A stretch of 64,000 nt of DNA from Okibacterium fritillariae (GCF_900167575.1 NZ_FUZP01000001.1:620001-684000); one strand, 5' to 3'; shown: positions 16,991 through 25,719, numbered from the stretch's first letter. The notes: generated by a model not told the origin, from the sequence alone. Numbers and translations are program-made.

Positions 16991-18519
16991 GGCTGAAGCT
17001 CCTCGGCGTGGGTGGCGGCGAACATGACGGATTCGGCGTCGGCGACGCTGCGGTCGAGGTGCGCGGTGATGCGGCCCTCGCGCATGACGAGCACGCGGTC
17101 GGCCATGCCGAGCACTTCGGGCAGCTCGGACGAGATCATGAGGATTCCCATGCCTTCGCCCGCGAGCTGCGACAGCAGGCGGTGCACCTCGCTCTTGGTG
17201 CCGACGTCGATGCCGCGTGTCGGCTCGTCGATGATCAGGATGTCGGGGTGCGTGGCCAGCCACTTGCCGAGCACGACTTTCTGCTGGTTTCCGCCCGAGA
17301 GGGTGCCGACGGGGGTGTCGAGCGAGGCCGTCTTCACCTCGAGGCGCGATGCCCACACCTTGGCGGCTTGGTTCTCGGCGCCGTTCGTGATGAGGCCCAT
17401 CTTGGCCAGCTTCGTGCGAATGGCCATGGTCGTGTTGTGAGACACGGATGAATCGAGCACGAGTCCCTGCTTGCGGCGATCTTCGGGCACCAGCGCGATT
17501 CCCCGCGCCATGGCGGCCGTCGGATTCTTCTTCGGGATGGCCTTGCCCTTCAGCGTCACCGAACCGGAGTCGTAGCCATCCACACCGAAGACGGCGCGGG
17601 CCACCTCGCTGCGGCCGGCGCCCACGAGCCCGGCCAGGCCGACGATCTCGCCCGCTTTCACCTCGAACGAGATGTCGGAGAAGATGCCGGCGGAGTTCAG
17701 GTCGCGCACCTCGAGCAGTGTGTCGCCGACGGTGGTCTCTTGCTTCGGGAACAGGTCGGTGACGTCGCGGCCAACCATGCGGCGCACGATCTCGTCGACG
17801 CTCGTGTCGCTGATGGCGTCGGTCGAGATGTAGGAGCCGTCACGCATGACCGTGATCATGTCGCAGAGCGCGAAGACCTCTTCGAAGCGGTGCGAGATGA
17901 AGACGAGCGCGCGGCCCTCGTCACGCAGGCTGCGGGCCACGGCGAAGAGCCGGTCGACCTCCACGCCCGAGAGCGCGGCGGTGGGTTCGTCCATGATGAG
18001 CACGCGGGCGTCGAGCGAGATGGCCTTGGCGATCTCGATGATCTGCTGGTCGGCGATCGACAGGCCCTCGGCGGGGCGGTCGGGGTCGATGCGCACGCCC
18101 AGGCGTTCGAACAGGCCCTGGGCCTCTGAGCGCATGGCCTTGCGGTCGATGCGGCCGAATCGGTTGGTGGGCTGGCGGCCCATGAAGATGTTCTCGGTGA
18201 CCGACAGGTCGGGGAAGAGGGTCGGCTCCTGATAGATGACGGCGATGCCCGCGGCCTTGGATTCGGCGGTCGAGCGGAAGTCGACGTCTTCGCCGCGCAG
18301 GCGGAATTCGCCCGAGTCGCGCTGGTAGAGGCCGGCGACGATTTTCACGAGCGTGGACTTGCCGGCACCGTTCTCGCCGACGAGGGCGTGGATGCTGTTC
18401 ATGCGCACGGTGAGCGTCGCGGACTTCAGGGCGACGACGGCGCCGAAGGCCTTGCCCACGTCGCGCAATTCGAGCGCGGCCGGGCCGGTCGGCTCTGCGG
18501 TGTCGATGGGAGTCGTCAT
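16987..18519 (-). CDS. Rhamnose-type ABC transporter ATPase (two nucleotide-binding domains)
   Basis: 510 residues with two ABC domains, as in RbsA/RhaT. The first half has Walker A GENGAGKSTL, QEPTLFPDLSV and Walker B VLIMDEPTAALS. The second half has a degenerate Walker A (GLVGAGRSE), an intact signature LSGGNQQKV and ILIIDEPTRGIDVG, the normal CUT2 asymmetry. It powers import of the sugar through the two permeases. First gene of a four-gene operon; a TGAATCGTTTCA operator lies 37 bp upstream of the start, and a TTGACG/TAAAGT promoter is visible behind it. Confidence 0.94.
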   Translation of the reverse strand: MTTPIDTAEPTGPAALELRDVGKAFGAVVALKSATLTVRMNSIHALVGENGAGKSTLVKIVAGLYQRDSGEFRLRGEDVDFRSTAESKAAGIAVIYQEPTLFPDLSVTENIFMGRQPTNRFGRIDRKAMRSEAQGLFERLGVRIDPDRPAEGLSIADQQIIEIAKAISLDARVLIMDEPTAALSGVEVDRLFAVARSLRDEGRALVFISHRFEEVFALCDMITVMRDGSYISTDAISDTSVDEIVRRMVGRDVTDLFPKQETTVGDTLLEVRDLNSAGIFSDISFEVKAGEIVGLAGLVGAGRSEVARAVFGVDGYDSGSVTLKGKAIPKKNPTAAMARGIALVPEDRRKQGLVLDSSVSHNTTMAIRTKLAKMGLITNGAENQAAKVWASRLEVKTASLDTPVGTLSGGNQQKVVLGKWLATHPDILIIDEPTRGIDVGTKSEVHRLLSQLAGEGMGILMISSELPEVLGMADRVLVMREGRITAHLDRSVADAESVMFAATHAEELQP

Positions 18520-18555
18520 TGACTTGCTTCCTCCACGGTGAGGTCGGACCGCTGA

Positions 18556-18567
18556 TGAATCGTTTCA
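18556..18567. promoter_or_regulatory. LacI-type operator of the rhamnose transporter operon
   Basis: TGAATCGTTTCA, third identical copy in the window (others in 11817-11828 and 13628-13642). It lies between the promoter at 18585-18614 and the ATPase start. Confidence 0.82.
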
Positions 18568-18584
18568 ACCGCGGGATCGTTATG

Positions 18585-18614
18585 ACTTTACGGCCGGGCG
18601 CGGCCCGTCGTCAA
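18585..18614 (-). promoter_or_regulatory. Sigma-70-like promoter of the rhamnose transporter operon
   Basis: Minus strand: -35 TTGACG (18609-18614), 18-bp spacer, -10 TAAAGT (18585-18590). The operator begins 17 bp downstream of the -10. The rest of the 290-bp gap up to 18811 shows no convincing coding frame. Confidence 0.6.
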
Positions 18615-18811
18615 GTCTGATGCGCAACCGTTACACGAACGCCGGGTGCGCCCGTCCATTCTTTCGTACACGGCGCGCCGGAGATTCGTCGCGACGTCGG
18701 GGGAGTCACATATCGCTTCGTCGCCGAAGGCATCCCCGCGCGCCGGTAGAGTAGGCGAAAACTCGGGCGACGATGGGGTAGCCGCCGCATGACCGACACC
18801 CGGGAGCCCGC

Positions 18812-19969
18812 ATGATCCAACCGCTCATCGCCGGTGTCGTCGGGGCCGCCATCGCCTTCGCCAGCACGTTTGCGATCGTGTTGGCCGGCCTGACGGCGAT
18901 GGGCGCGACGCCGGCCGAGGCGGCATCCGGTCTGTTGGCGCTGTGTCTCGTGCAGGGCATCCTGGCAGCCGTGCTGTCGTGGCGTTATCGGCAGCCGCTC
19001 TCGTTCGCGTGGTCGACGCCGGGTGCCGCGCTCCTCGTTGCGGCCCACGGCAGCGCCGCGACGTTCCAGGCCGCGGTCGGCGCGTTCCTCGTGTGCGGCG
19101 TGCTGCTGCTCGTCACGGGACTGTGGCCCGCGCTCGGGCGGCTGGTCGGCCGCATTCCGTCGCCGTTGGCCGGGGCCATGCTCGCCGGCATACTGTTCCC
19201 CCTCTGCATCGCGCCCGTGTCGGCGGCCGTCTCGCTACCCGCTTTCGCCCTGCCCGTCATCGTGGTGTGGTTGGTGCTCTACCGGCTCGCCCCGCGCTGG
19301 GCGGTTCCCGCGGCGCTCGTCGTGGCCGTCATCGGCATGGTGATCGCCTCGTCGGGTGCCCCCTTCGACGACGCGGATGCCGTGCTGCCCGCGCTCCTTC
19401 CGCAGGTGCCCGTCTTCGACCCGCTCGTCATCGTCAGCGTCGCCCTGCCCCTCTATATCGTCACGATGGCGAGCCAGAACATCCCCGGTTTCGCCATCCT
19501 GAAGACGTTCGGTTACACGGATGTCCCCACCCGGCCGGTTCTCGTGGGGGCGGGTGCCGCATCCCTGCTCGCGGCGCCCTTCGGCGGGCACGCCGTGAAC
19601 CTGGTGGCGCTGTCGGCGGGCATGACCGCGGGGCCCGATGCGCACCCCGACCGCTCGAAGCGCTGGGTGTCGTCGCTGTCGAGCGCGGCGGTCTACATCG
19701 TGCTCGGGCTGTTCGCGGGGGCGGCCGCCGCATTCATCCGCAATGCCCCGCCCGAGCTGATCGCGACCGTGGCTGGGCTGGCCCTCATCGGCGCGTTCCT
19801 GACCGGGGTCACGGCCGCGTTCGAGGAGGCGCCACTGCGGGTTCCGGCGGCGATCACGTTCCTGGTCGTCGCATCCGGGGTCGTCATCGCGGGCATCGGA
19901 AGCGCGTTCTGGGGTTTGGGCGCGGGGCTGCTCGTGTGGGGATGGCTCGGCGTCACGCGCCGCAGCTGA
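18812..19969 (+). CDS. benE: Benzoate/H+ symporter family transporter
   Basis: 385 residues with about 11-12 membrane segments. YIVTMASQNIPGFAILKTFGY and the following GAGAASLLAAPFGGHAVNLVALSAGM are the BenE family core, which resembles the nucleobase transporter fold. The family imports aromatic acids such as benzoate by proton symport. No benzoate catabolic gene is near, so the actual substrate is open. The ATG overlaps the stop of an 8-codon upstream frame (18789-18815). A single-gene unit, convergent with the DUF3817 gene. Confidence 0.88.
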   Translation: MIQPLIAGVVGAAIAFASTFAIVLAGLTAMGATPAEAASGLLALCLVQGILAAVLSWRYRQPLSFAWSTPGAALLVAAHGSAATFQAAVGAFLVCGVLLLVTGLWPALGRLVGRIPSPLAGAMLAGILFPLCIAPVSAAVSLPAFALPVIVVWLVLYRLAPRWAVPAALVVAVIGMVIASSGAPFDDADAVLPALLPQVPVFDPLVIVSVALPLYIVTMASQNIPGFAILKTFGYTDVPTRPVLVGAGAASLLAAPFGGHAVNLVALSAGMTAGPDAHPDRSKRWVSSLSSAAVYIVLGLFAGAAAAFIRNAPPELIATVAGLALIGAFLTGVTAAFEEAPLRVPAAITFLVVASGVVIAGIGSAFWGLGAGLLVWGWLGVTRRS

Positions 19970-19975
19970 ACGGCG

Positions 19976-20446
19976 TTAAGCGCTCGCGCCGCCGCCCACG
20001 GGTGGGCCGACGATCAGCAGCGCGCCGAAGACGACGATGACGCCGACGGCCGTGATCGAGGCGACGAGCACGGGGCGCGCGAGCACGAGGCGCAGGGCCC
20101 GGTTCGGCAAGCTGTGGTCGCGCGGGTCGTCGCTGGCATGGCGGCGCCAGGGGCCGGCGAGCAGACCGCGGCGTGCGGCCACGATCTCGAACGGGATGGT
20201 GGCGAACGGGATGACCGCCGAGACGAGCCCGAGCAGCATCGTGCCGATCTTCCAACGCTGATTTACGCCGACGAAGACGACGACCACCACGTAGCAGAGG
20301 AACACGAAGCCGTGCAGGCCGCCGCCGATCGAGACGCCCCAGCCTCCGGCATCCAGCACGTATTTGATGAACATGCCCGTGAGCAGCAGCGCCCAGGTGA
20401 TGGCTTCGGCGATGGCGAAGAGGCGGAAGAGGGCTTTGGGGGTCAT
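19976..20446 (-). CDS. DUF3817 domain membrane protein
   Basis: 156 residues, starting at MTPKALFRLFAIAEAITW; the much longer open frame upstream is the shadow of the divergent small gene. LFRLFAIAEAITWALLLTGMF and GGLHGFVFLCYVVVVVFVGVN are the DUF3817 signature, with three spans. A fourth hydrophobic segment follows at the C-terminus (LVASITAVGVIVVFGALLIVG). Integral membrane protein of unknown function. Confidence 0.82.
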   Translation of the reverse strand: MTPKALFRLFAIAEAITWALLLTGMFIKYVLDAGGWGVSIGGGLHGFVFLCYVVVVVFVGVNQRWKIGTMLLGLVSAVIPFATIPFEIVAARRGLLAGPWRRHASDDPRDHSLPNRALRLVLARPVLVASITAVGVIVVFGALLIVGPPVGGGASA

Positions 20447-20573
20447 GAGGGCTCCCGGATCGGCGGAACGAAGCTGCGACGAGCGCTCCTCGAGGCTAAC
20501 GCGAGCATCTCTGAAAGTGCTGCGGGGCGGGCGTGAGGAACGCTCGGCTCGCCGGGGCTGGCAGGATGTGTGC

Positions 20574-20876
20574 ATGACGGAGATGCCTGCCTCGACCGCC
20601 CTCGCCGCCGAACTCGTCCCCACCAGTCGCCCGAAGGTTCTGGTGTTTCTGCGGTGGCTGCCCTCGCTCGTTGGCGCCTTTTTCTTCGGTGATGCCACGG
20701 GCGCGACGTGGAAGGGCACCGATATCGTGGTGCGTCGCGCCGACACGGGCCGCGACGTCCTCCGCATGGGCGGGTTGGATGTCGAGGAGGCCGACCATCT
20801 CATCGCCCTGGTCCGCGCCGATCTCGACACCCACACCGTGGAATCGTTCCTCGACGAGTGGCGCCACCGGGCCTAG
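20574..20876 (+). CDS. Hypothetical small protein
   Basis: 100 residues from the ATG at 20574, divergent from the DUF3817 gene. The region RPKVLVFLRWLPSLVGAFFFG is hydrophobic but broken by charges; it is followed by TWKGTDIVVRRADTGRDVLRMGG and an acidic helix (EEADHLIALVRADLDTHTVESFLDEW). Codon usage and third-position GC suit a real gene. I do not recognise a family. Confidence 0.6.
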   Translation: MTEMPASTALAAELVPTSRPKVLVFLRWLPSLVGAFFFGDATGATWKGTDIVVRRADTGRDVLRMGGLDVEEADHLIALVRADLDTHTVESFLDEWRHRA

Positions 20877-20943
20877 TCGGTTTCTGTGTTGCGCGCCGCC
20901 GATCTGCCCGCGTCGAGTCAGGCTGAAACGAGCCCCCCTCCGC

Positions 20944-21744
20944 CTATTGGGCGTCGGCGACGTGGATGGCTAAGTCGGTGCGGCCGGGCAGAATCTCCGG
21001 CGCGAGTGCGCGCGTTCCGGCATAGTCGCCGTCCTTGAGTCGCCGGTAAGGCTGTCCCGTCTCGGTCTTGAGTCGGTCGATCCGCTCGTTGAAGCGCGCG
21101 ATCTCTCGCTCGACCCCGGCCTCATCGAGGCCGTCGGCATCGTGGATGACGTGCAGCTCGAGCGCTTCGATCCCCACGTACCAGAGCGTGCCGTGCGTGA
21201 GCGGGAAGAGCAGAGAGTCGAGGTCCCCGCTGATGCCACGCTCGCCGATCGAGCGTTCATCCTCGCCCGCCGTCACGACGATCAGCGCCCGGCGCCCCGC
21301 GAGGCCGCCGTCGCCGTACCGCCGCGGCACTCCGAGTTCGGGATCGAGGTCACCGTAGGCGAACCCGGCCGTCAGCACGCGGTCGAACCAGCCCTTCAGA
21401 ATCGCGGGCGTTCCGTACCACCACAGCGGAAACTGGATCACGAGCAACTCGGCATCCGCGAGCTTGGTTTGTTCTTCGCGAACGTCAGCGGGCACTTGTC
21501 CGCGGGCGAAGGCCTCCCCGGCGAGCGCGCCGATGTTGCCGGATTCCTCCCGGAGGTCGCCGAGGTCGCCATTGCCGAGAACGGGGTCGAACCCCTGCGC
21601 ATACAGGTCGGATGTCGTCACGCTGTAGTGCTCCGACAGCGCTCGAGTCCCCGCGCGAAAAAGCTGCCCGTTGAACGAATCCGGGCGTGGGTGGGCGTAG
21701 AGCCACAGCGCCGAGCCGGGCGTGGGTGTGTGAGAGATCGTCAT
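20944..21744 (-). CDS. NAD(P)H:quinone oxidoreductase, flavodoxin-like
   Basis: 266 residues. ALWLYAHPRPDSFNGQLFRAG, then VIQFPLWWYGTPAILKGWFDRVLTAGFAYG is the Flavodoxin_2/NQO1-MdaB block (FMN or FAD site), followed by ALIVVTAGEDER and GTLWYVGIEALE. It reduces quinones or nitro compounds in the cytoplasm. Its ATG overlaps the TetR gene stop (ATGA), so the repressor and enzyme are co-transcribed from the palindromic site at 22384-22396. About 60 residues at the C-terminus extend beyond the usual core. Confidence 0.9.
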   Translation of the reverse strand: MTISHTPTPGSALWLYAHPRPDSFNGQLFRAGTRALSEHYSVTTSDLYAQGFDPVLGNGDLGDLREESGNIGALAGEAFARGQVPADVREEQTKLADAELLVIQFPLWWYGTPAILKGWFDRVLTAGFAYGDLDPELGVPRRYGDGGLAGRRALIVVTAGEDERSIGERGISGDLDSLLFPLTHGTLWYVGIEALELHVIHDADGLDEAGVEREIARFNERIDRLKTETGQPYRRLKDGDYAGTRALAPEILPGRTDLAIHVADAQ

Positions 21745-22358
21745 CGTTCGGTCGTCCTTGCGTCCTGTGTGTTTTCGCGGCAGAGGGCCGCGACGAGCTG
21801 TGTGAGCGTTGCGCGAGCGCGGTCGGCGTCGATCGATCCGTCGAGCGCGCGGCGGGCCAGCGCGTCACCCGCGCCGACGATGGCTGCAAGGCTGGCCGTA
21901 TCCAGGGGGCCGCTAAGTGGTTCGAGCGCTGTTCGACACATCGAGAGGTACTCGTCCTCCGCCTCCTGCCGCACCTGGGCAAGCGTCGCCGAGCCGGCCA
22001 GGGCTGCGACGACGTCGGCGAGCTCACGACCTTCGGCCAGGCAGCAGTCGATGTATGCCCCTGCGACGAGCTTCGACACGGCGGCCAGGTCGGGCGCCGA
22101 ACCGCGCAGCGCCTCCTCGAGCGTCTCGCGCTGTCGCGACTCGAATTCACGGTAAAGCTCCGCCAGAACTCCGGCCCGGTCCCCGAAGTGGTCGTAGACC
22201 AGCGGCTTCGTCACCCGGGCCCGCTCGGCCAGCCGACCCAGCGTGAACGTGTCGGTCCCCTCATCCCGAATCAGCTCGCGAGCCGTATCGAGCAACTGCC
22301 GGTGCCGCTCACTCTTCGACATCCGCTGACGGGGCTCCGTCGCCACATCTCGTTCCAT
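21741..22358 (-). CDS. TetR family transcriptional regulator
   Basis: 205 residues. The N-terminal HTH (about 17-63) reads RQLLDTARELIRDEGTDTFTLGRLAERARVTKPLVYDHFGDRAGVLAEL, an ordinary TetR_N domain. The C-terminal part is helical and has two Cys in YIDCCLAEG, possibly a redox or ligand sensor. It is first in the operon with the quinone oxidoreductase, and a TTACT-N3-AGTAA palindrome 26 bp upstream of its start suggests autoregulation. Confidence 0.92.
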   Translation of the reverse strand: MERDVATEPRQRMSKSERHRQLLDTARELIRDEGTDTFTLGRLAERARVTKPLVYDHFGDRAGVLAELYREFESRQRETLEEALRGSAPDLAAVSKLVAGAYIDCCLAEGRELADVVAALAGSATLAQVRQEAEDEYLSMCRTALEPLSGPLDTASLAAIVGAGDALARRALDGSIDADRARATLTQLVAALCRENTQDARTTER

Positions 22359-22383
22359 CGCCGCTCCTCACGCTCCCACAAAC

Positions 22384-22396
22384 TTACTATCAGTAA
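22384..22396. promoter_or_regulatory. Candidate TetR operator
   Basis: TTACTATCAGTAA, perfect 5-bp arms with a 3-bp spacer, in an AT-rich patch directly upstream of the TetR/quinone-reductase operon. Confidence 0.65.
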
Positions 22397-22490
22397 CTTA
22401 CGCATGGTAACCAGAATGCGCGCAGGAAAGCAACGAGATCGTCGCGAGAGCTTCACCCGCGGCTCGCCGCGGCTCCCATAGATTGAGTGC

Positions 22491-22835
22491 ATGGGCGCAA
22501 CGACCTTCGCGGTGATGGCGGCGATTGGCGCGGTCTTGAGCGTGATCATTGCTCTAGCGCTACCGTTCGTCCTGCTGCCCAGGATGGCTCGGTTCTCCGT
22601 GCTTCGCGAGCGCTATCTGTACTCTCGCCGCGGGTGGATTCTTGTCGGCTGCGTTCTCGTAATGGTCGCCCACATCGTGATCGCCATTGTCGTTGCCGCC
22701 GCCGCCGCCGTCTATCCGTTCCTCTGGGCGACGGTGGCGCTCATCGCAAGCGCGTTCGTCACCACGGCGATCTACATGGCGCTTTACATCCGCGTCGCAC
22801 GCTCAGTCAGACGTCAGTCAGGGTTTTTTCCGTAG
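22491..22835 (+). CDS. Small membrane protein
   Basis: 114 residues with three hydrophobic segments (about 4-28, 48-74 and 76-98) and basic loops (RMARFSVLRERYLYSRRG, IRVARSVRR) that predict a cytoplasmic loop and tail. No recognised family. Its last 22 bp overlap, convergently, the end of another small membrane protein gene (22814-23095). Confidence 0.6.
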   Translation: MGATTFAVMAAIGAVLSVIIALALPFVLLPRMARFSVLRERYLYSRRGWILVGCVLVMVAHIVIAIVVAAAAAVYPFLWATVALIASAFVTTAIYMALYIRVARSVRRQSGFFP

Positions 22836-23095
22836 CGGCCCGATGCGACGCTGTAAAGCCGTGCGGCGCCAAAGACGCCCAGGGCAGCGATGGCGCAGGC
22901 GAAGAAGATCGCGCCGCCCGGGTTTCGACCGTCACTCGCGAACTCGACGGCCCGCACGATCAACATCGGGGTCGAAATCAGCGAGCCCACGAGAGTGATG
23001 CCGGCGAGCACTGCATGCACGAACAGGCTTCGCCGAGACGGCTGCGTCACGTCTATCTCTGCGAATCCCATAAGCGGCACCGTATATCGGCGCAA
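22814..23095 (-). CDS. Small membrane protein
   Basis: 93 residues (or 85 from the second Met). Two hydrophobic segments: LFVHAVLAGITLVGSLIS and AIFFACAIAALGVFGAARLYSVA. The C-terminus is short and basic. No family recognised. Convergent and overlapping with the gene at 22491-22835. Codon use is slightly less GC-biased than in neighbours. Confidence 0.5.
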   Translation of the reverse strand: MRRYTVPLMGFAEIDVTQPSRRSLFVHAVLAGITLVGSLISTPMLIVRAVEFASDGRNPGGAIFFACAIAALGVFGAARLYSVASGRYGKNPD

Positions 23096-23176
23096 TGGTG
23101 GCTCGTCGGATGGGAGATGAACTCGCCATGTACATCTCGGATTCAGCAGCGTTTACCAGGATGCGAGACTGGGGAG

Positions 23177-23638
23177 ATGCTCGAGCGGGTGACGGCGGAT
23201 GAGATCGAGGGGCTGCGGACCTTCCTCGGCGAGGTCGATCTGACTCTGTCGGGGCTCGATGCGCCAACCGTGAAACTGTGGACGGAGCGCGCGCCGGATG
23301 GTGCGATCGTCGGCAGTACGGGGTACGAACTGAGCGGCGATGGCGCCCATGCCCTGATTCGCAGCATGGCCGTGGCGCCGGGCCGTCGGGCGGCCGGGGC
23401 TGGTTCGCGGTTGGCGCGGTTCGCGCTCGACGATGCTGCTCGCTCGGGCGCGCGACGGGCCTGGCTGTTTTCGCGGCGATCGGGCCCGTTCTGGCAGAAG
23501 CTCGGCTTCGAGCCCGCCGACCGGGCCGAGCTCGCGACGGTTTTGTCGCAGACGCACCAGGTGCGGCTCTTCACCGAGACCGGGCAGCTCGACCGCGAAG
23601 TCGCCTGGTCGCGCGGTCTCGAAGACCTCTCCCGCTGA
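23177..23638 (+). CDS. GNAT acetyltransferase, ArsN2-like
   Basis: 153 residues. IRSMAVAPGRRAAGAGSRLARFALDDA is the acetyl-CoA binding motif A of GNAT enzymes, with RRAGAGSR in place of the usual RGxGxG/A. WLFSRRSGPFWQKLGFEPADR matches the C-terminal strand of ArsN2-like enzymes (FF..LGF..vDR). No arsenic genes are adjacent, so a role in arsenic resistance is only a family-level suggestion. Confidence 0.8.
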   Translation: MLERVTADEIEGLRTFLGEVDLTLSGLDAPTVKLWTERAPDGAIVGSTGYELSGDGAHALIRSMAVAPGRRAAGAGSRLARFALDDAARSGARRAWLFSRRSGPFWQKLGFEPADRAELATVLSQTHQVRLFTETGQLDREVAWSRGLEDLSR

Positions 23639-23673
23639 ATTCAAGAAAAGTCGACGTTCGCCGTTCGCTGTTC

Positions 23674-24279
23674 TCAGGCGTCAGTCCGACGGCGCGCGAG
23701 GATCGCGCCGTGCGGCCGATAGCCCTGACCCGTGCGGGTGTGTGTCTCGACGATGTCGAAGCCGGCTTCCTGCACCTCTGCGCTCAAAGCTTCGACGGGC
23801 CAGAAGTAGGCGCCGATGACGGCGTGATCGAAGCGCTCAACCGACGGCCCGGTGAAGAACCCGAGCAGCAGTCCGCCCCCGGGTCGCAGGACGCGCGCAA
23901 ACTCTCGCAACGGCACCTGAATCGAGCTGGGCTCATGGTGAATAAGTGAGTACCAGGACAGGATGCCTCCGACCGACGCCGGAGCCGCGCTCAGGTCATC
24001 CACGCTCTCGGTCTCGAACGTCTGCTCGGGATAGGTCTCGCGCGCATGCTCGACGAAGCGTGGCACGACATCCACCCCGCGCACGTCGCCAACTCGTTCG
24101 GCGAGGAAGGCGGTCCAGTGGCCCGGGCCGCAACCGGCATCGATGAGTGGCCCGTCTTGCTCGAGCGCCCACGCCGAGACGAGCTGAGCGTCCGAGGGAT
24201 GAACGCTCGCCATCGACCCCAGGTGCTCGACGTATTCATCGGCTCGGCGCGAATAGGCGTCTCGGATCTGTGCGTCCAT
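23674..24279 (-). CDS. Class I SAM-dependent methyltransferase
   Basis: 201 residues. Motif I is LIDAGCGPGHWTAFLAE; GVDVVPRFVEHARE gives the acidic residue for the SAM ribose; ILSWYSLIHHEPSSI and REFARVLRPGGGLLLGFF follow. A Methyltransf_11-type small-molecule enzyme with unknown substrate. A 10-bp direct repeat (ACGAGACGTG at 24292 and 24307) lies just upstream of the start. Confidence 0.88.
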   Translation of the reverse strand: MDAQIRDAYSRRADEYVEHLGSMASVHPSDAQLVSAWALEQDGPLIDAGCGPGHWTAFLAERVGDVRGVDVVPRFVEHARETYPEQTFETESVDDLSAAPASVGGILSWYSLIHHEPSSIQVPLREFARVLRPGGGLLLGFFTGPSVERFDHAVIGAYFWPVEALSAEVQEAGFDIVETHTRTGQGYRPHGAILARRRTDA

Positions 24280-24393
24280 GCACTCGAGCGTACGAGACGT
24301 GACGTGACGAGACGTGGCGGTCGGTGAGGGGTTGCGAGTCGCAGCTCATCGGAAAGCTATGAGCCCAGACAGTGCGCGGCCCGGCCGATCGCG

Positions 24394-24720
24394 TCAGCCC
24401 AGCGTGGCGCGCAGCTCGACCCGCCGCGCGCACGCCCGTGAGGCGCGAGTGGCGATGTCGCGCGCTACCTCGGGGCTCGGGGCTTCGATGAGCCAGAAAC
24501 CGGAGAGGTACTCGCGCCCGGTGGCGAAGGGTCCCGCGGTCAGCGAGATGTCGTCGCCGCGCGCATCGATCACGACGGAGTCGTCGGGATGGGCGAGGCC
24601 TTCGGCGGCGATCAGCTGTCCCGCCGCTACCAGCTCGTCGTTGAGGGCGCCGACGGCGGCCATTTCCTCGTCGGTTCCCGTGCGGGTTGCCGTGTCGATG
24701 ACAGAGAGAAGAAACTTCAT
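24394..24720 (-). CDS. YCII-related (DGPF) domain protein
   Basis: 108 residues. MKFLLSVIDTATRTGTDEEM, then NDELVAAGQLIAAEGLAHP and GPFATGREYLSGFWLIEAPSPEVA are the YCII-related family pattern. These small ferredoxin-like proteins have no firm function in actinobacteria. It lies 132 bp downstream of the MarR gene on the same strand. Confidence 0.85.
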   Translation of the reverse strand: MKFLLSVIDTATRTGTDEEMAAVGALNDELVAAGQLIAAEGLAHPDDSVVIDARGDDISLTAGPFATGREYLSGFWLIEAPSPEVARDIATRASRACARRVELRATLG

Positions 24721-24852
24721 CGTGACTCCTTCGTTCGCGGCGTTGAGGCCACGCTCGCAGAGCCGGAACCCGCCGTCAAGAACGGCGCGTGAATCATCCG
24801 CCCGGCCCGCGCATTCGAGGTGCCCGGGCATCGGGCACGGCCGGCCGGCCGG

Positions 24853-25329
24853 TCAGTCGGCGTCGGGCTGGGCCGCGTCGACGAGGGAGGTGAGGAACGT
24901 GAGGACGACGGCGGCGTCATCGGCCGAGAGTTGCTCGATGAGTCGTTGGATGCGCACCTCGGCAGCCTCGCGGCTCGGAGTGGCCGAGGGGGCGATGTCG
25001 CGAGCCTCGATCGTGAGGGCGCGTCGGTCAGTGGGGTGCGGCATGCGTTCGACCGAGCCGAGCTTCTCGAGTCGGTCGAGGAGCACGGTCGTGCTCGGGG
25101 AGGACAACCCCAAGTGCGAGGCGAGCTGCTTCGGGCCCACGGGCTGGTGCTGGCTGTGCTGGTCGCGCAGATAGTCGACGGCGAGGATGTCGGTGTCACC
25201 CATGCCTGTTTCGGCGCGGATGTGTCGGCGCATCGCGATGTCGGTGTTGCGGCACAGCAGCAGTGCGCGCATGATCTCGGCATTCGACTGATCGCGGTTC
25301 AGGGGGCCGCGCGTTCGGGTAACCGCCAT
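24853..25329 (-). CDS. MarR family transcriptional regulator
   Basis: 158 residues. Winged helix with DILAVDYLRDQHSQHQPVGPKQLASHLGLSSPSTTVLLDRLEKLGSVERMPHPTDRRAL: recognition helix and the basic DRRA wing tip are intact. The C-terminal helix (RIQRLIEQLSADDAAVVLTFLTSLVDAA) is for dimerisation. Probably controls itself and neighbours on the minus strand. Confidence 0.9.
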   Translation of the reverse strand: MAVTRTRGPLNRDQSNAEIMRALLLCRNTDIAMRRHIRAETGMGDTDILAVDYLRDQHSQHQPVGPKQLASHLGLSSPSTTVLLDRLEKLGSVERMPHPTDRRALTIEARDIAPSATPSREAAEVRIQRLIEQLSADDAAVVLTFLTSLVDAAQPDAD

Positions 25330-25401
25330 GGGTGTGCCTTTGTGATCGGTGTCATGTCACGGCTCGAAACCGAGCAGTGGGTGGAGCCGGGCGGGTTCCG
25401 C

Positions 25402-25719
25402 CTATGCTGCGCGGCTGACGGGCGCCGGTTCGGGCAGCGCCTGCAGGCCGTTCGTGCTGTTCGCGCTCGACAGGAGGTCTTCGACCCAGGCGCGGTTGAT
25501 CGGCACCTTTTTGCTGCCCGAGTACTTGAAGAATAGGGGGATGGCGGGGTGGATCCAGATCGTGGAGCGACCGCTGCCGGCATAGGCCGGGGTTTCCCAG
25601 GACAGGACATGCGGTTCTCCACGGCGCAACTTCGTGATGATGGCCAGCTGCAGATGCGCCAGCATGCGGTCCTCGAAATCGATCTTCGCGCCGTCGGTTC
25701 CGTACAGAAGTGTGCCCAT
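25402..25719 (-). CDS. DUF7882-like small protein
   Basis: 105 residues from the MGTLLYG Met; an in-frame ATG 15 bp upstream is less conserved. MGTLLYGTDGAKIDFEDRMLAHLQLAIITKLRRGE followed by HVLSWE and IWIHPAIPLFFKYSG is a pattern I know from many Microbacteriaceae genomes (DUF7882). Function unknown. The C-terminal 30 residues are Ala/Pro-rich and variable. Confidence 0.72.
   Translation of the reverse strand: MGTLLYGTDGAKIDFEDRMLAHLQLAIITKLRRGEPHVLSWETPAYAGSGRSTIWIHPAIPLFFKYSGSKKVPINRAWVEDLLSSANSTNGLQALPEPAPVSRAA

Noticed and set aside
23177-23638. Arsenic resistance locus
   Set aside because: Only an ArsN2-like GNAT is present; no arsR, arsC or efflux gene nearby.
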